From Magnetospira sp. QH-2 (GTDB lineage Bacteria > Pseudomonadota > Alphaproteobacteria > Rhodospirillales > Magnetospiraceae): a stretch of DNA of 64,000 bases. A model generated the notes under the pieces. The model was not told where the DNA came from. It made no database searches and was given only the letters and a program-made list of their open reading frames with translations. Below, piece by piece: positions 15,434 through 24,407 of this stretch. A program made the translations under genes and the position numbers. Location: NCBI RefSeq assembly GCF_000968135.1, contig NZ_FO538765.1:2988001-3052000 (forward strand), given 5' to 3'. Position 1 is the first letter of the stretch, and every line of letters begins with the position of its first letter.

Positions 15434-16615
15434 ATGAATGTCAGTGTGGTCGATCCGTATGGCCCCTCCAACGGGAAGGACAACTTTCCCGGTTTGCGCG
15501 TGACGCTGGGCGAGGACCGCCCATTGCCGCTTGATTGCGGCACCGAGCTGAGTCCCTTTAGCGTCGCCTATCAAACATACGGGTCCTTGAACGACGACAA
15601 GTCCAACGCGGTATTGATCTGCCACGCGCTGACCGGGGACCAGTTCGCCGCCGATGTTCATCCCATCACCGGCAAGCCGGGCTGGTGGGAAGCGCTGATC
15701 GGCCCCGGCAAGACTCTCGACACCGACCGCTACTTTGTTATTTGCAGCAACATCCTCGGCGGCTGCATGGGCACCACCGGGCCGCGCGAAGTCAATCCGG
15801 CCACTGGTCAGGCATGGGGCCTTGAATTCCCGGTCATCACCATCGCCGATATGGTCCGCGCACAGGTCCGGCTGATCGATCACTTGGGTATCGACCGGTT
15901 GTTCATGGTGCTCGGCGGGTCCATGGGCGGCATGCAAGTTCTGGAATGGGCGGCTGGCTATCCGGACCGGTTGTTCGCCGCGGTGCCCATCGCCACCGCC
16001 GCCCTACATTCAGCACAGAATATCGCCTTCCACGAAGTGGGGCGGCAGGCCATCATGGCCGATCCGGATTGGTCCCATGGGCGCTACGAAGCCGAGGGCG
16101 TGGTCCCGCACCGAGGCCTGTCGGTGGCCCGCATGGCAGCCCATATCACCTATTTGTCGGAACCCGCCCTGACCCGCAAATTCGGGCGCCGACTACAGGA
16201 CCGCCAAAGCGTCGCCTTTGGTTTCGATGCGGATTTCCAGGTGGAAAGTTATTTGCGCCACCAGGGTTCCACCTTTGTCGATCGCTTCGACGCCAATAGT
16301 TATCTCTATATCACCCGCGCCATGGATTACTTCGATCTGGCTCAGCGCCATGGGGGTATCCTGGCCGATGCCTTCCGCGATACGCCGGTGCGGTTTTGTG
16401 TCTTGTCGTTCACCAGCGACTGGCTCTATCCGACTTCGGAGAACCGGCGCATTGTCCACGCGCTCAACGCGGCGGCGGCCAATGTCAGCTTCGCCGAGAT
16501 CGAAAGCGACAAGGGCCATGACGCCTTTTTGCTGGAAGAGCCGGAGTTCCACCGGGTGCTGGCCGGATTCATCGCCGGCTCGGCGGAACGGCTGAGTCTG
16601 GAGTCAACCCGATGA
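15434..16615 (+). CDS. metX: Homoserine O-acetyltransferase
   Basis: 393 residues, alpha/beta-hydrolase of the MetX family. Motifs: [48 protein letters not shown], the nucleophile elbow [14 protein letters not shown] with the catalytic Ser, an Asp near [10 protein letters not shown], and His in [11 protein letters not shown] near the C-terminus. It acetylates (or, in some relatives, succinylates) homoserine at the start of methionine synthesis. metW overlaps its stop by four bases. The ATG at 15434 has GGGAG ten bases upstream inside the structured leader. Confidence 0.95.
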   Translation: MNVSVVDPYGPSNGKDNFPGLRVTLGEDRPLPLDCGTELSPFSVAYQTYGSLNDDKSNAVLICHALTGDQFAADVHPITGKPGWWEALIGPGKTLDTDRYFVICSNILGGCMGTTGPREVNPATGQAWGLEFPVITIADMVRAQVRLIDHLGIDRLFMVLGGSMGGMQVLEWAAGYPDRLFAAVPIATAALHSAQNIAFHEVGRQAIMADPDWSHGRYEAEGVVPHRGLSVARMAAHITYLSEPALTRKFGRRLQDRQSVAFGFDADFQVESYLRHQGSTFVDRFDANSYLYITRAMDYFDLAQRHGGILADAFRDTPVRFCVLSFTSDWLYPTSENRRIVHALNAAAANVSFAEIESDKGHDAFLLEEPEFHRVLAGFIAGSAERLSLESTR

Positions 16616-17235
16616 GCGCCCTGGGCCACAGCGATATCCGCGTCGACCTGCAACTGATCGCCGATATGATTCCTTCCGGATCGCGGGTGCTTGATATTGG
16701 CTGCGAAGACGGCACCTTGCTGGAATACCTGACCTTGTTCAAACAGGTGGACGGGCGCGGTATCGAGCTGTCCAACGAAGGGGTGCGGGCCTCGGTGGCC
16801 GCCGGTTTGTCGGTGATTCAAGGCGATGCTGATACGGATCTGGAAGCCTATCCGGACAAGGCCTTCGACTATGTCATTCTCAGCCAGACCTTGCAGGCCA
16901 CCCGGCGCCCGGACCAGGTTTTGGCCCATCTGGTGCGTATCGGCACCCATGCCATTGTCTCGGTGCCCAACTTCGGCCATTGGCGGGTCCGCTGGACCCT
17001 GTTCGCCAAGGGCCGCATGCCGGTTTCCCGCAACCTGCCCTATGAATGGTATGACACGCCGAATATTCACTTGTGCACACTGAAAGACATCATTCGGCTG
17101 TGCAACAAGCTGGGCATCACCATTGAGCGTTCCATATCGGTGAATGCCAGCGGAGTCCCTCACCGGATCGGCACCAGCCTGGCCGCCGCCAATCTGTTCG
17201 GCGAGCAGGGCGTATTCCTGCTGCGTAAGCTTTAG
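16612..17235 (+). CDS. metW: Methionine biosynthesis protein MetW
   Basis: 207 residues with ATG overlapping the metX stop (ATGA). Methyltransferase-like fold: [16 protein letters not shown] as motif [54 protein letters not shown]. The family marker [11 protein letters not shown]...[18 protein letters not shown] is present, as is the ending [13 protein letters not shown]. MetW is required with MetX for efficient homoserine acylation in many proteobacteria; it is thought to act with MetX rather than as a free methyltransferase. Confidence 0.93.
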   Translation: MSALGHSDIRVDLQLIADMIPSGSRVLDIGCEDGTLLEYLTLFKQVDGRGIELSNEGVRASVAAGLSVIQGDADTDLEAYPDKAFDYVILSQTLQATRRPDQVLAHLVRIGTHAIVSVPNFGHWRVRWTLFAKGRMPVSRNLPYEWYDTPNIHLCTLKDIIRLCNKLGITIERSISVNASGVPHRIGTSLAAANLFGEQGVFLLRKL

Positions 17236-17333
17236 ATGTGACGTCTCAGGAGGTTGTCCGCCAACAGCCTTGCATCCCCCCGGTCATCCCCTTATATGCC
17301 CTGCGGTGTTCCAATGAATAGAAGAGCCCGACC

Positions 17334-18128
17334 ATGACCCTCATCGAGCGGATCGGACGATTTGTCGAAAGCGGCCCGGTTCAAAGCTTCATCTCTGTCC
17401 TCATTGTCCTCAACGCCATCACCTTGGGTCTGCAAACAGTCCCCTCGGTGATCGAGGCCTTTGGCGCGGCCCTGGATGTTTTTGACCAGTTGGTTTTGAT
17501 CGTGTTCGTGTTGGAAATCGGCGGCAAGCTGGCCTGGCGCCGCGTCGATTTCTTCCGCAACGGATGGAATATCTTCGATTTCGCCATTGTCGCCATCGCC
17601 CTGATGCCCACCACTGGCGAGTTGAGCGTGCTGCGTGCCCTGCGGATCTTGCGGACCCTGCGCCTGATGAGCGTGGTACCGGCCATGCGGCGGGTAATCG
17701 GAGCCTTGTTCACCGCCATCCCCGGTATCGCCTCGGTGGGCGCGATCATCTTGTTGCTGTTCTATGTAAGCGCGGTGCTGACCACCAACTTCTTCGCCGC
17801 GACCTTCCCCGAATGGTTCGGTTCCATTGGCGCCTCCATGTATACCTTGTTCCAGATCATGACCCTGGAAAGCTGGTCCATGGGCATTGTGCGGCCGGTG
17901 ATGGAGCAGCATCCCTGGGCCTGGGTATTTTTCGTGCCTTTCATCCTGATTACCAGCTTCGCCATTCTCAACCTGTTCATCGGTATCATCGTCGATGCCA
18001 TGCAATCCCAGCACGCGCTGGAAGAGGAAGCCGCCTCTCACGAAGACGCCTTGAAGTTGGAAGCGGAACTGGCGGACATGAAGGACCAACTCAAGCAGAT
18101 TCGGGGATTGCTGGAACAGCGCTCCTAA
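17334..18128 (+). CDS. NavBac-type voltage-gated sodium channel
   Basis: 264 residues with six membrane helices. S1 is FISVLIVLNAITLGLQT, S2/S3 run through LVLIVFVLEIGGKLAW and WNIFDFAIVAIALMP, and S4 carries regularly spaced arginines (LRALRILRTLRLMSVVPAMRR). The pore helix and filter read LFQIMTLESWSMGIVRPVM; TLESW is the selectivity filter of bacterial sodium channels, and TLESWSM is the version in NavAb. S6 is followed by a C-terminal coiled coil (KLEAELADMKDQLKQIRGLLEQ) typical of the tetramer bundle. The family conducts Na+ into the cell on depolarisation and has been linked to motility and pH homeostasis. Its stop overlaps the stop of the convergent DUF2125 gene. Confidence 0.92.
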   Translation: MTLIERIGRFVESGPVQSFISVLIVLNAITLGLQTVPSVIEAFGAALDVFDQLVLIVFVLEIGGKLAWRRVDFFRNGWNIFDFAIVAIALMPTTGELSVLRALRILRTLRLMSVVPAMRRVIGALFTAIPGIASVGAIILLLFYVSAVLTTNFFAATFPEWFGSIGASMYTLFQIMTLESWSMGIVRPVMEQHPWAWVFFVPFILITSFAILNLFIGIIVDAMQSQHALEEEAASHEDALKLEAELADMKDQLKQIRGLLEQRS

Positions 18129-19342
18129 TTTTCGCTGTCAGGCGCATCCTCTTGCGGTGGCGGCAGGGGTTGCTGCAAGGGGGCCAGCCAGCCATTGAGC
18201 GAGGCCCAGTCCACCTCGGGGATAGTCAGCAGTCCGGCCGGTCCGGCGGAGAGAGTGCGATCGGCGACCTTGATCGGTACAGAGAGCGCTGGCGGCCCTT
18301 GTTTCTGCGGCTTGGCGAAGGCGGCGAGGATAATCCGCGCCATGGTCGCTTCACGGCTACGAATCACCCCGGCATTCCGCAAATTCTCTAGCATGTCATT
18401 GAAGCCGACCACCTTCGCCGTGGCGTCCCCCACCGGCGCCAGCTTGTCGTCCAGGGCAATCGTGCCGGTCGCCATTACGCGCGTACGCCCTTGGCCCAAG
18501 GTCAACTGCTCGATGGCCAGGGTCCCGTTGGCATCCCGCCATGCCATCAATGCCGGGGTCACGGGTCCGCCGGGCAGCCCCCCCAACAGAGACGCTTTGA
18601 TTTTGACTTCCTGCATCGGATCCAGGAATCCCGCGCCATCCAGGTTCCGCCCGTCAATGGTGAGGGTAAAGGTCGGGTCTTCGGAACCGCCTTCGGGGAA
18701 TCGCTCCGTGTTCAGAGTCAACTGGCCGATGGTCAGCAAAGGACGCCCGGCGGAAGGCGCGGCCAACAAGTTGGCCGCGGTCACGACAATATGGTCGGGC
18801 CATTCCCCATCGAACAAATCGAACTCCGCCCGAAGCGTCGTGGCCGTTACCTGCACCGGCCAGCGTCCGACCGCCGGTCCCGATAGGTCGTGGACACCAT
18901 CCAGGTCAAGGATGGCCGATCCCGGCCACCAGGGGGCGCCCAGCAGGCGGATCTCCGGCGAGGCCATGGCCCAGGCTCCCTGCCCCTTTCCACCGGACAG
19001 ATTGGCGTTTGTCACGCCGACCCTGAAATACCCGGGAAACCCTGTCAAAGTAACCTCATCATAGGAAATCTCGATGCCGCGGCTCTTCTGATAGGCGACC
19101 CAATTGCCCACCTCGTCGCGCATCAGGCTGCCCATGAAATACCAGTAGCCGGTATAGATCGCGGCAGCGATGAGGGTGATGGCCGTGGTGATCGCCAGCT
19201 GGGTAAAAACCCGCAACAACTTCGAAGGCTCATAGGTCATGGCCGGATGCGGTTGCCGCCCCGCCACAGGGGCACGACCTGGCGAGGGATTGAAGGTCTT
19301 GCGATTGGGCGCTGGAAGACGAAGGGGAGGTTGCTTAGCCAT
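18125..19342 (-). CDS. DUF2125 family protein
   Basis: 405 residues. After a basic Pro-rich N-terminal tail there is one membrane anchor (about 45-68, LAITTAITLIAAAIYTGYWYF). The large remainder is predicted to be periplasmic and beta-rich: ISYDEVTLTGFPGYFRVGVTN is the characteristic DUF2125 segment, followed by MASPEIRLLGAPWWPG. The family is AsmA/lipid-transfer-like in appearance but its function is unknown. In Rhodospirillales it is commonly found near tyrC/metX as here. A later ATG (residue 35) is possible, but AGGA precedes the chosen start. Confidence 0.85.
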   Translation of the reverse strand: MAKQPPLRLPAPNRKTFNPSPGRAPVAGRQPHPAMTYEPSKLLRVFTQLAITTAITLIAAAIYTGYWYFMGSLMRDEVGNWVAYQKSRGIEISYDEVTLTGFPGYFRVGVTNANLSGGKGQGAWAMASPEIRLLGAPWWPGSAILDLDGVHDLSGPAVGRWPVQVTATTLRAEFDLFDGEWPDHIVVTAANLLAAPSAGRPLLTIGQLTLNTERFPEGGSEDPTFTLTIDGRNLDGAGFLDPMQEVKIKASLLGGLPGGPVTPALMAWRDANGTLAIEQLTLGQGRTRVMATGTIALDDKLAPVGDATAKVVGFNDMLENLRNAGVIRSREATMARIILAAFAKPQKQGPPALSVPIKVADRTLSAGPAGLLTIPEVDWASLNGWLAPLQQPLPPPQEDAPDSEN

Positions 19343-19432
19343 CGACGATCCTGGTCACGGGACGAATGCATCCTATATAAACGCTCAGGCGATCCCTGGC
19401 GAGAGTCGCCCTTTTGCTTTTTGGACCCCATC

Positions 19433-20326
19433 ATGACATCCTCCACACCGGCCGCCGAGAATTCTCTGTTCATCAAGGCCATGCCCGGACTCTTCGTATT
19501 ATTGTGGAGCACCGGATTCATCGGCACCAAATCCGGCCTGCCTTTTGCCGAGCCTAACACCTTTTTATTCCTGCGCTTTGCGATCCTGGTGGTATTGCTG
19601 GTTCCTTTTACCCTGGCGATCAGGGCCCCCTGGCCCGCGACGAAGATGGCGGCCCTTCATATCGCGGTAGCGGGAATTCTGGTCCATGGAGGCTACCTGG
19701 GTGGCGTATTCGGCGCCATTGGTCAGGGACTCCCGGCCGGGCTGGTGGCCTTGATTGTCGGATTGCAGCCTTTGTTAACCGCTTTTGGGGCCTTTCTGTT
19801 CTTGCATGAATCCATCAACCGTTGGCAATGGACCGGGTTGGTCCTTGGGCTGGCAGGGGTTGGTTTGGTGCTCTCCGACCGCATGGACGTGACCCTGTGG
19901 AACTGGACCGGATTTGCCCTGAGCATCGTTGCCCTGTTCGGCATCACCACGGGAACCCTTTATCAAAAACGCTTTTGTGGCCATATGGACATGCGGAGCG
20001 GCCTTGCCATCCAATATGCCGCCGCGGCCATTCCCATCGGGTTTTTGGCCTTGCTGTTCGAGACCCGCGAGGTCCATTGGACCTGGGAGTTTGTCGGCGT
20101 GATGGCTTGGCTGGTGGTGGTCCTGTCCATGGGGACGGTGGCTCTGTTGTGGATCATGGTACGGCGGGGAGCGGTTTCCCGCGTGGCCAGCCTGTTCTAT
20201 CTGGTGCCGCCCTTTACCGCCTTGATGGCCTGGGGTCTGTTCGGAGAAGAGATGGGCCCCTTGGCTCTGATCGGCCTGGCGGTGGCCGCAACGGGGGTGG
20301 CTCTGGCCACCAAGGAGAACCGATGA
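19433..20326 (+). CDS. EamA/DMT-family transporter
   Basis: 297 residues, ten predicted membrane helices in two EamA repeats. First repeat: LFVLLWSTGFIGTKSGLPFAEPNTFLFLRF (the usual W.s.f...k and R in helix 2), GLVALIVGLQPLLTAFGAFLFLHESINRWQWTGLVLGLAGVGLVL. Second repeat: FALSIVALFGITTGTLYQKRF through VASLFYLVPPFTALMAWGLFGEEMGPLALIGLAVAATGVAL. These are drug/metabolite exporters; the substrate cannot be read from sequence. The ATG at 19433 was chosen; the longer open frame upstream is antisense to DUF2125. Its stop overlaps the chaC start (ATGA). Confidence 0.9.
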   Translation: MTSSTPAAENSLFIKAMPGLFVLLWSTGFIGTKSGLPFAEPNTFLFLRFAILVVLLVPFTLAIRAPWPATKMAALHIAVAGILVHGGYLGGVFGAIGQGLPAGLVALIVGLQPLLTAFGAFLFLHESINRWQWTGLVLGLAGVGLVLSDRMDVTLWNWTGFALSIVALFGITTGTLYQKRFCGHMDMRSGLAIQYAAAAIPIGFLALLFETREVHWTWEFVGVMAWLVVVLSMGTVALLWIMVRRGAVSRVASLFYLVPPFTALMAWGLFGEEMGPLALIGLAVAATGVALATKENR

Positions 20327-20868
20327 GCAATGATCGAGTCTGGGTCTTCGGGTATGGATCCCTCATGTGGAATCCTGGCTTTGCCCATGCCGAGCGGGCC
20401 CCGGCCTTGCTGCACGGTTATCACCGGGCTCTATGCATCTACTCCTACCATCACCGAGGCACACGAAAGAAACCGGGATTGGTCCTGGGCCTTGATCAGG
20501 GTGGCTCCTGTCGGGGCATTGCTTTTGCCGTGGAGAAGTGCCACTGGCCAGAGGTGCATGCCTATTTGGATGCGCGGGAGATGCCCGTTGTTCCCGGAAT
20601 CCCGCCGGAAGAAGGCGCCATCTACGAACCACGTCAACTCTCGCTGAGCTTGCCCGATCGCAAGGTCACCGCCTTGTGCTACGTGGTGCGCCGGGGACAT
20701 CCGCAGTATTCGGGACGGCTTTCACCGGATGAATCGGCGAGACTGGTCCGCCAAGGCGAAGGGCAGAGCGGCACATCGCGAGACTACCTGACCCAGACCG
20801 TGGCTCACCTGGACGCGTTGGGCATTCCCGACGGACCGCTGCACCAGTTGTTACGCCTCGTGGGCTGA
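20323..20868 (+). CDS. chaC: Glutathione-specific gamma-glutamylcyclotransferase (ChaC family)
   Basis: 181 residues. VFGYGSLMWNPGF is the substrate-binding YGSL motif; catalytic Glu is expected in YLDAREMPV, matching the REM motif of ChaC proteins; then CYVVRRGHPQYSGRLSPDESA and the C-terminal YLTQTVAHLDALGIPDGPLHQLL are family-typical. It cleaves glutathione to 5-oxoproline and Cys-Gly in the cytoplasm. It is translationally coupled to the EamA transporter, so the transporter may move a glutathione-derived or thiol compound (inference). The 3' end overlaps the end of the convergent TetR gene by 18 bases. Confidence 0.9.
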   Translation: MSNDRVWVFGYGSLMWNPGFAHAERAPALLHGYHRALCIYSYHHRGTRKKPGLVLGLDQGGSCRGIAFAVEKCHWPEVHAYLDAREMPVVPGIPPEEGAIYEPRQLSLSLPDRKVTALCYVVRRGHPQYSGRLSPDESARLVRQGEGQSGTSRDYLTQTVAHLDALGIPDGPLHQLLRLVG

Positions 20869-21480
20869 CGTTTCCGGAAACAGCATCTCCAGATACTGCC
20901 TGAAATGACGAAGGTGGATGCCCGTGAGCCCGGCTGTCTCATGGGTCCGTTCGAGAATGAAGCCACCTTCGTACAAGGACAGGACCATGTCGGCCAGATC
21001 CTCGGCTTTGGTATCGAAACGCGGCGGATGACCATCGATCACACGTTGAATCAGGGCTCCGAGTTCCTTGCGCCAGTACAGCAGGGCATCGACGATGGTG
21101 CCGGCTGTATTGTCATCGAAGAGCTGAACTTCGTAGCAGTAGGAGGCATATAGGCAACCAGGGTAAGGTTCGGTCATGCCTTCCATCTCGTCAGCCAGGA
21201 TTCCGACCAACAGCAGCAACTGTGCACGGGGTTCGCTGGTCAATGACTGCACTTTCGCCAGCGTGGAATCATAGTGGGCCTTGTCCAAAAGAGCATGCCG
21301 GTCGATCAGCGCCTGGGCCAATGCCGACTTGGCCTTGAAATGATAGAAAAAGGCACCCTTGGTGATGCCGGTCTTGGCAATGATCTGATCCACCGAGGTG
21401 GCGGCGAACCCCTGATCGAGTATCAGGCTCTGGGCGGCATCCATTATGGCGGTTCGGGTAATGCTTCCGTCGCGGGGCAT
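20851..21480 (-). CDS. TetR-family transcriptional regulator
   Basis: 209 residues from the ATG at 21480, preceded by AGAGGAG. N-terminal HTH: TRTAIMDAAQSLILDQGFAATSVDQIIAKTGITKGAFFYHFKAKSALAQALID, a classic TetR/AcrR domain. The C-terminal ligand domain is of the TetR_C type seen with GAFFYHF regulators (PGCLYASYCYEVQLFDD...). It is divergent from a methyltransferase/acetyltransferase pair, with two matching palindromes in the gap, so it very likely represses itself and that pair. Confidence 0.92.
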   Translation of the reverse strand: MPRDGSITRTAIMDAAQSLILDQGFAATSVDQIIAKTGITKGAFFYHFKAKSALAQALIDRHALLDKAHYDSTLAKVQSLTSEPRAQLLLLVGILADEMEGMTEPYPGCLYASYCYEVQLFDDNTAGTIVDALLYWRKELGALIQRVIDGHPPRFDTKAEDLADMVLSLYEGGFILERTHETAGLTGIHLRHFRQYLEMLFPETSAHEA

Positions 21481-21513
21481 GCAATCTCCTCTTTTTGATG
21501 TTGACTCCATCTT

Positions 21514-21531
21514 ATACCGACCAGACGGTAT
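21514..21531. promoter_or_regulatory. TetR operator 1
   Basis: The palindrome ATACCGACCAGACGGTAT lies 33 bases upstream of the TetR start codon, in the position for autorepression. It matches the 21675 site at 14 of 18 bases. Confidence 0.7.
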
Positions 21532-21674
21532 GTTTCAAGTTTATAATATGACCTCCGCAGGACTCCCCATAGAATCCACTAAAATATTGAAATATATGCA
21601 CTACGTATCCCTTTCGCAGACCCCATATCGCCCCCTTAAAAAACCGTTTGACAAATCCATCCCCAGGCGTAAAT

Positions 21675-21692
21675 ATACCGACTAGTTGGTTT
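21675..21692. promoter_or_regulatory. TetR operator 2
   Basis: ATACCGACTAGTTGGTTT lies 34 bases upstream of the methyltransferase start. The left half-site is identical to operator 1; the right half is degenerate. Confidence 0.62.
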
Positions 21693-21726
21693 AAATAAAA
21701 CCTCACCAGTCACTAGGAGACACGTT

Positions 21727-22830
21727 ATGGATATGCAGAATAGGAACCTGGAAGCCGAACCCGTTTTGGACCAGGCCCGCCAGGAAGCCTTTGAAAACCG
21801 GATGGTGGATGCCCTCAATGCCGGGGCCTTGTGCCTGATGACGTCGGTCGGTCATCGCACCGGGTTGTTCGACGCCATGGGAGACGGCGCCGCACGGACC
21901 ATCGACCAGTTGGCCACCGACGCTGGATTGAACAGCCGCTATGTGCGGGAATGGCTCGGAGCCATGGTCTCGGCGCAAGTCGTCGAACATGATCATGACG
22001 GCGGCACCTACCGCCTGCCCGTCGAACATGCCGCCTGCCTGACCCGGGATGCCACCCCCAACAACCTGGCGGTTTTTACTCAGTACATGCCACATCTGGG
22101 CACGGTGGAAGACGATATCGTCGCCTGCTTCAAAAACGGGGGGGGCGTGCCTTATGGTCGCTATGGACGGTTCCATGAAATCATGGCCGAAGATTCCGGA
22201 CAGACGGTCCTGCCCGCCCTGCGCGATCACATTTTGCCCCTGGTCCCCGACCTGACGACCCGATTGGAAAAAGGAATCCGGGTGCTGGATGCCGGGTGCG
22301 GTCGCGGGCGGGCCTTGATCATGATGGCCGAATGGTTCCCCAATTCCACTTTCGTTGGCTACGACCTGTCCGCCGATGCCGTCGCCCATGGCCGCGCACA
22401 GGCTGAAAAAAGAGGCCTCGCCAACGTGACCTTCGAGCAGCGCGACCTGACCGGGTTCGCCACCGAAGCCGACGCCCATTCCTTCGACCTGGTGACCACC
22501 TTCGACGCGGTGCACGATCAGGCCGACCCCTCTGCCCTGTTGCGCGGGATCCGTCACAGTCTGGCGCCGGGCGGCGTTTATCTGGCCCAGGACATCAAAG
22601 GCTCCGGCCATCACCACCATGACCGGGAGCACCCCATCGGCACGTTGCTCTATTCCCTGTCCTGCATGCATTGCATGCCGGTATCCTTGGCCCAGGACGG
22701 GGCTGGGTTGGGAGCCATGTGGGGCAAGGAAACAGCCCTGCGCATGTTCACCGAGGCCGGATTCGACAACGTCGAAGTGCATGAACTGGATCACGATATC
22801 CAAAACTATTACTACGTCTGCCGCCCTTAA
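21727..22830 (+). CDS. Class I SAM-dependent methyltransferase (Rv2258c-like)
   Basis: 367 residues. An N-terminal winged-helix/dimerisation part (ALCLMTSVGHRTGLFDAMGD...TIDQLATDAGLNSRYVREWLGAMVSAQVVEHD) resembles that of O-methyltransferase-type enzymes. The catalytic Rossmann domain begins IRVLDAGCGRGRALIMMAEWFPNSTFVGYDLS (motif I and acidic loop), then FDLVTTFDAVHDQADPSALLRGIRHSLAPGGVYLAQDI. It has a His-rich loop (GSGHHHHDREHP). The substrate is unknown. The gene follows a TetR operator, and the acetyltransferase gene starts 14 bases after its stop, so the two form one regulated unit. Confidence 0.88.
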   Translation: MDMQNRNLEAEPVLDQARQEAFENRMVDALNAGALCLMTSVGHRTGLFDAMGDGAARTIDQLATDAGLNSRYVREWLGAMVSAQVVEHDHDGGTYRLPVEHAACLTRDATPNNLAVFTQYMPHLGTVEDDIVACFKNGGGVPYGRYGRFHEIMAEDSGQTVLPALRDHILPLVPDLTTRLEKGIRVLDAGCGRGRALIMMAEWFPNSTFVGYDLSADAVAHGRAQAEKRGLANVTFEQRDLTGFATEADAHSFDLVTTFDAVHDQADPSALLRGIRHSLAPGGVYLAQDIKGSGHHHHDREHPIGTLLYSLSCMHCMPVSLAQDGAGLGAMWGKETALRMFTEAGFDNVEVHELDHDIQNYYYVCRP

Positions 22831-22844
22831 TCGGAGACCCATAA

Positions 22845-23621
22845 ATGGATCGGACTCATGACACCCTTGAAACCATCGAACGGGCAGCCCTCGCCGACCT
22901 GCAGGGAGCCGGGCTGCATCAAACCCTCATCGGCGGCGCCCTGGTCTCCATGGGCGGCCTCGACTCCAGCGTCGTCGTCAATCGAACGATTGGTCTTGGT
23001 CAGGCCAGCCCGGCCACTCGGCGGGACGTGGAAGCCATATGCGCCCATTACCGCGATGCCGGGATAGGCCGTTGGTTTGTCCAGGTGGCTCCCGACGCCC
23101 AACCGGCGGCGCTGCCCCAATGGCTGACCGACGAAGATCTGAAACCCATGCGGCGTTGGATGAAGTTCACCCATGACGGCCAGTCGCTACCCCAAGCCGC
23201 CACGGATTTGGCCATTCGTGAGATCGACCGAGATCACGCCGCCGATTTCGCCCGCATCGTCAACGAAAGCTTCGAAATGGATGCCGCCGCCGAGAGTGGA
23301 CTGGCCGGCCTGGTGGGCCGCCCCGGCTGGCATATCTTCATGGCGTTCGAAGGGGATACCCCCGCCGCCGCCGGAGCTTTATTCATTAAAGACGGCGTGG
23401 GCTGGTGTGATTGGGGAGCCACCGATCCAGCGTTTCGCTGTCGAGGAGCCCAATCGGCAATCCTGGCCCGACGAATCAAAACAGCTTTCGAAAACGGTTG
23501 CCGTCTCCTGGGCACCTGCACCGGCGAGGACGTGCCCGGCGACCCGCAGCATTCCTATCGCAATATCGAGCGATCCGGATTCAAGGCTGCTTATTTGAGG
23601 GACAACTACGCCCCCTATTGA
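22845..23621 (+). CDS. GNAT-family N-acetyltransferase
   Basis: 258 residues. The N-terminal half (VSMGGLDSSVVVNRTIGLG, RWFVQVAP) and the C-terminal GNAT core (LAIREIDRDHAADFARIVNESFEMD, HIFMAFEGDTPAAAGALFIKDGVGWCDWGATDPAFRCRGAQSAILARRI) are recognisable; the acetyl-CoA loop is RCRGAQ. The ending is GDPQHSYRNIERSGFKAAYLRDNY, a common GNAT C-terminus. The substrate is unknown. It is co-transcribed with the upstream methyltransferase under TetR control, so both probably modify the same or related compound (inference). Confidence 0.87.
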   Translation: MDRTHDTLETIERAALADLQGAGLHQTLIGGALVSMGGLDSSVVVNRTIGLGQASPATRRDVEAICAHYRDAGIGRWFVQVAPDAQPAALPQWLTDEDLKPMRRWMKFTHDGQSLPQAATDLAIREIDRDHAADFARIVNESFEMDAAAESGLAGLVGRPGWHIFMAFEGDTPAAAGALFIKDGVGWCDWGATDPAFRCRGAQSAILARRIKTAFENGCRLLGTCTGEDVPGDPQHSYRNIERSGFKAAYLRDNYAPY

Positions 23622-23671
23622 CGACCGCGTTCAGTTTGCCATGATGGCGCGCGAACAGGGGGAGCACGATC

Positions 23672-24172
23672 ATGGAAAAGCTGTATGGCAAGGCCAAGGA
23701 AGCCAACTGGAGATTCCATAACTTTTCCGACATCGCGGGCAATTTTCTGGTGGATGTGTTCCATATCGGCGCGCTGTTTGCCATTGGCGCGGCTGTGGTT
23801 TGGTCGGCGGCACAGGAGTTTTTTGCCCTGTTCGACAAGCCCCATGCCACCGTCGAAGATATCCTGCTGCTGTTCATCTATCTGGAACTGGGCGCCATGG
23901 TGGGGATTTACTTCCGCACCAAACACATGCCTGTACGTTTCCTGGTCTATGTGGCCATCACCGCCCTGACCCGCATGATGATCGGGCACATTGGCATGCA
24001 CCACATCCCCGACATGGGCATTGTTTATGTTTCCGGGGCCATTCTCATCCTGGCTTTCGCGGTTTTGATCCTGCGGTTCGGTTCGCACCAATACCCCTCC
24101 CAGGCATCGGTCACCGCGAGCAAGCAAACCGATGCGCCCGGCGAGGGAAAGTCAGGGCTTACCGAGGTCTGA
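23672..24172 (+). CDS. PsiE-like phosphate-starvation-inducible membrane protein
   Basis: 166 residues with four membrane helices (about 20-42, 60-80, 88-105, 113-135). The segment FIYLELGAMVGIYFRTKHMPVRFLVYVAITALTRMMI is characteristic of the PsiE family. The C-terminal 30 residues are a polar cytoplasmic tail. The function of the family is unknown; in E. coli psiE responds to phosphate limitation. No Pho box was identified here. The start ATG at 23672 has GGGGGAG upstream. Confidence 0.85.
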   Translation: MEKLYGKAKEANWRFHNFSDIAGNFLVDVFHIGALFAIGAAVVWSAAQEFFALFDKPHATVEDILLLFIYLELGAMVGIYFRTKHMPVRFLVYVAITALTRMMIGHIGMHHIPDMGIVYVSGAILILAFAVLILRFGSHQYPSQASVTASKQTDAPGEGKSGLTEV

Positions 24173-24407
24173 CGACCGCCTGCCCGCGCTATTTTCCGTC
24201 TCCGATCGACATGATGCTCTCCGGCGATTTTTCCGCCAGAAGTCCCGGCCCCGCAGCATTCGCAACAGGACCGGGCCGCCTCTTCACGTTAAGTAATCGG
24301 ATAAATATCCCCCCCTCCGGTTGACGATTCGGTCAATGAGCCCTAGTGTTCCTCCGGCTCCGAGGGGCTCTCAGAAAATATTAGATAAAACGATCAAGGA
24401 AACGGTC

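Noticed and set aside
18890-19432. N-terminal extension of the EamA transporter
   Set aside because: The frame is open, but this region is the complement of DUF2125 and its promoter. The transporter has a normal start at 19433.
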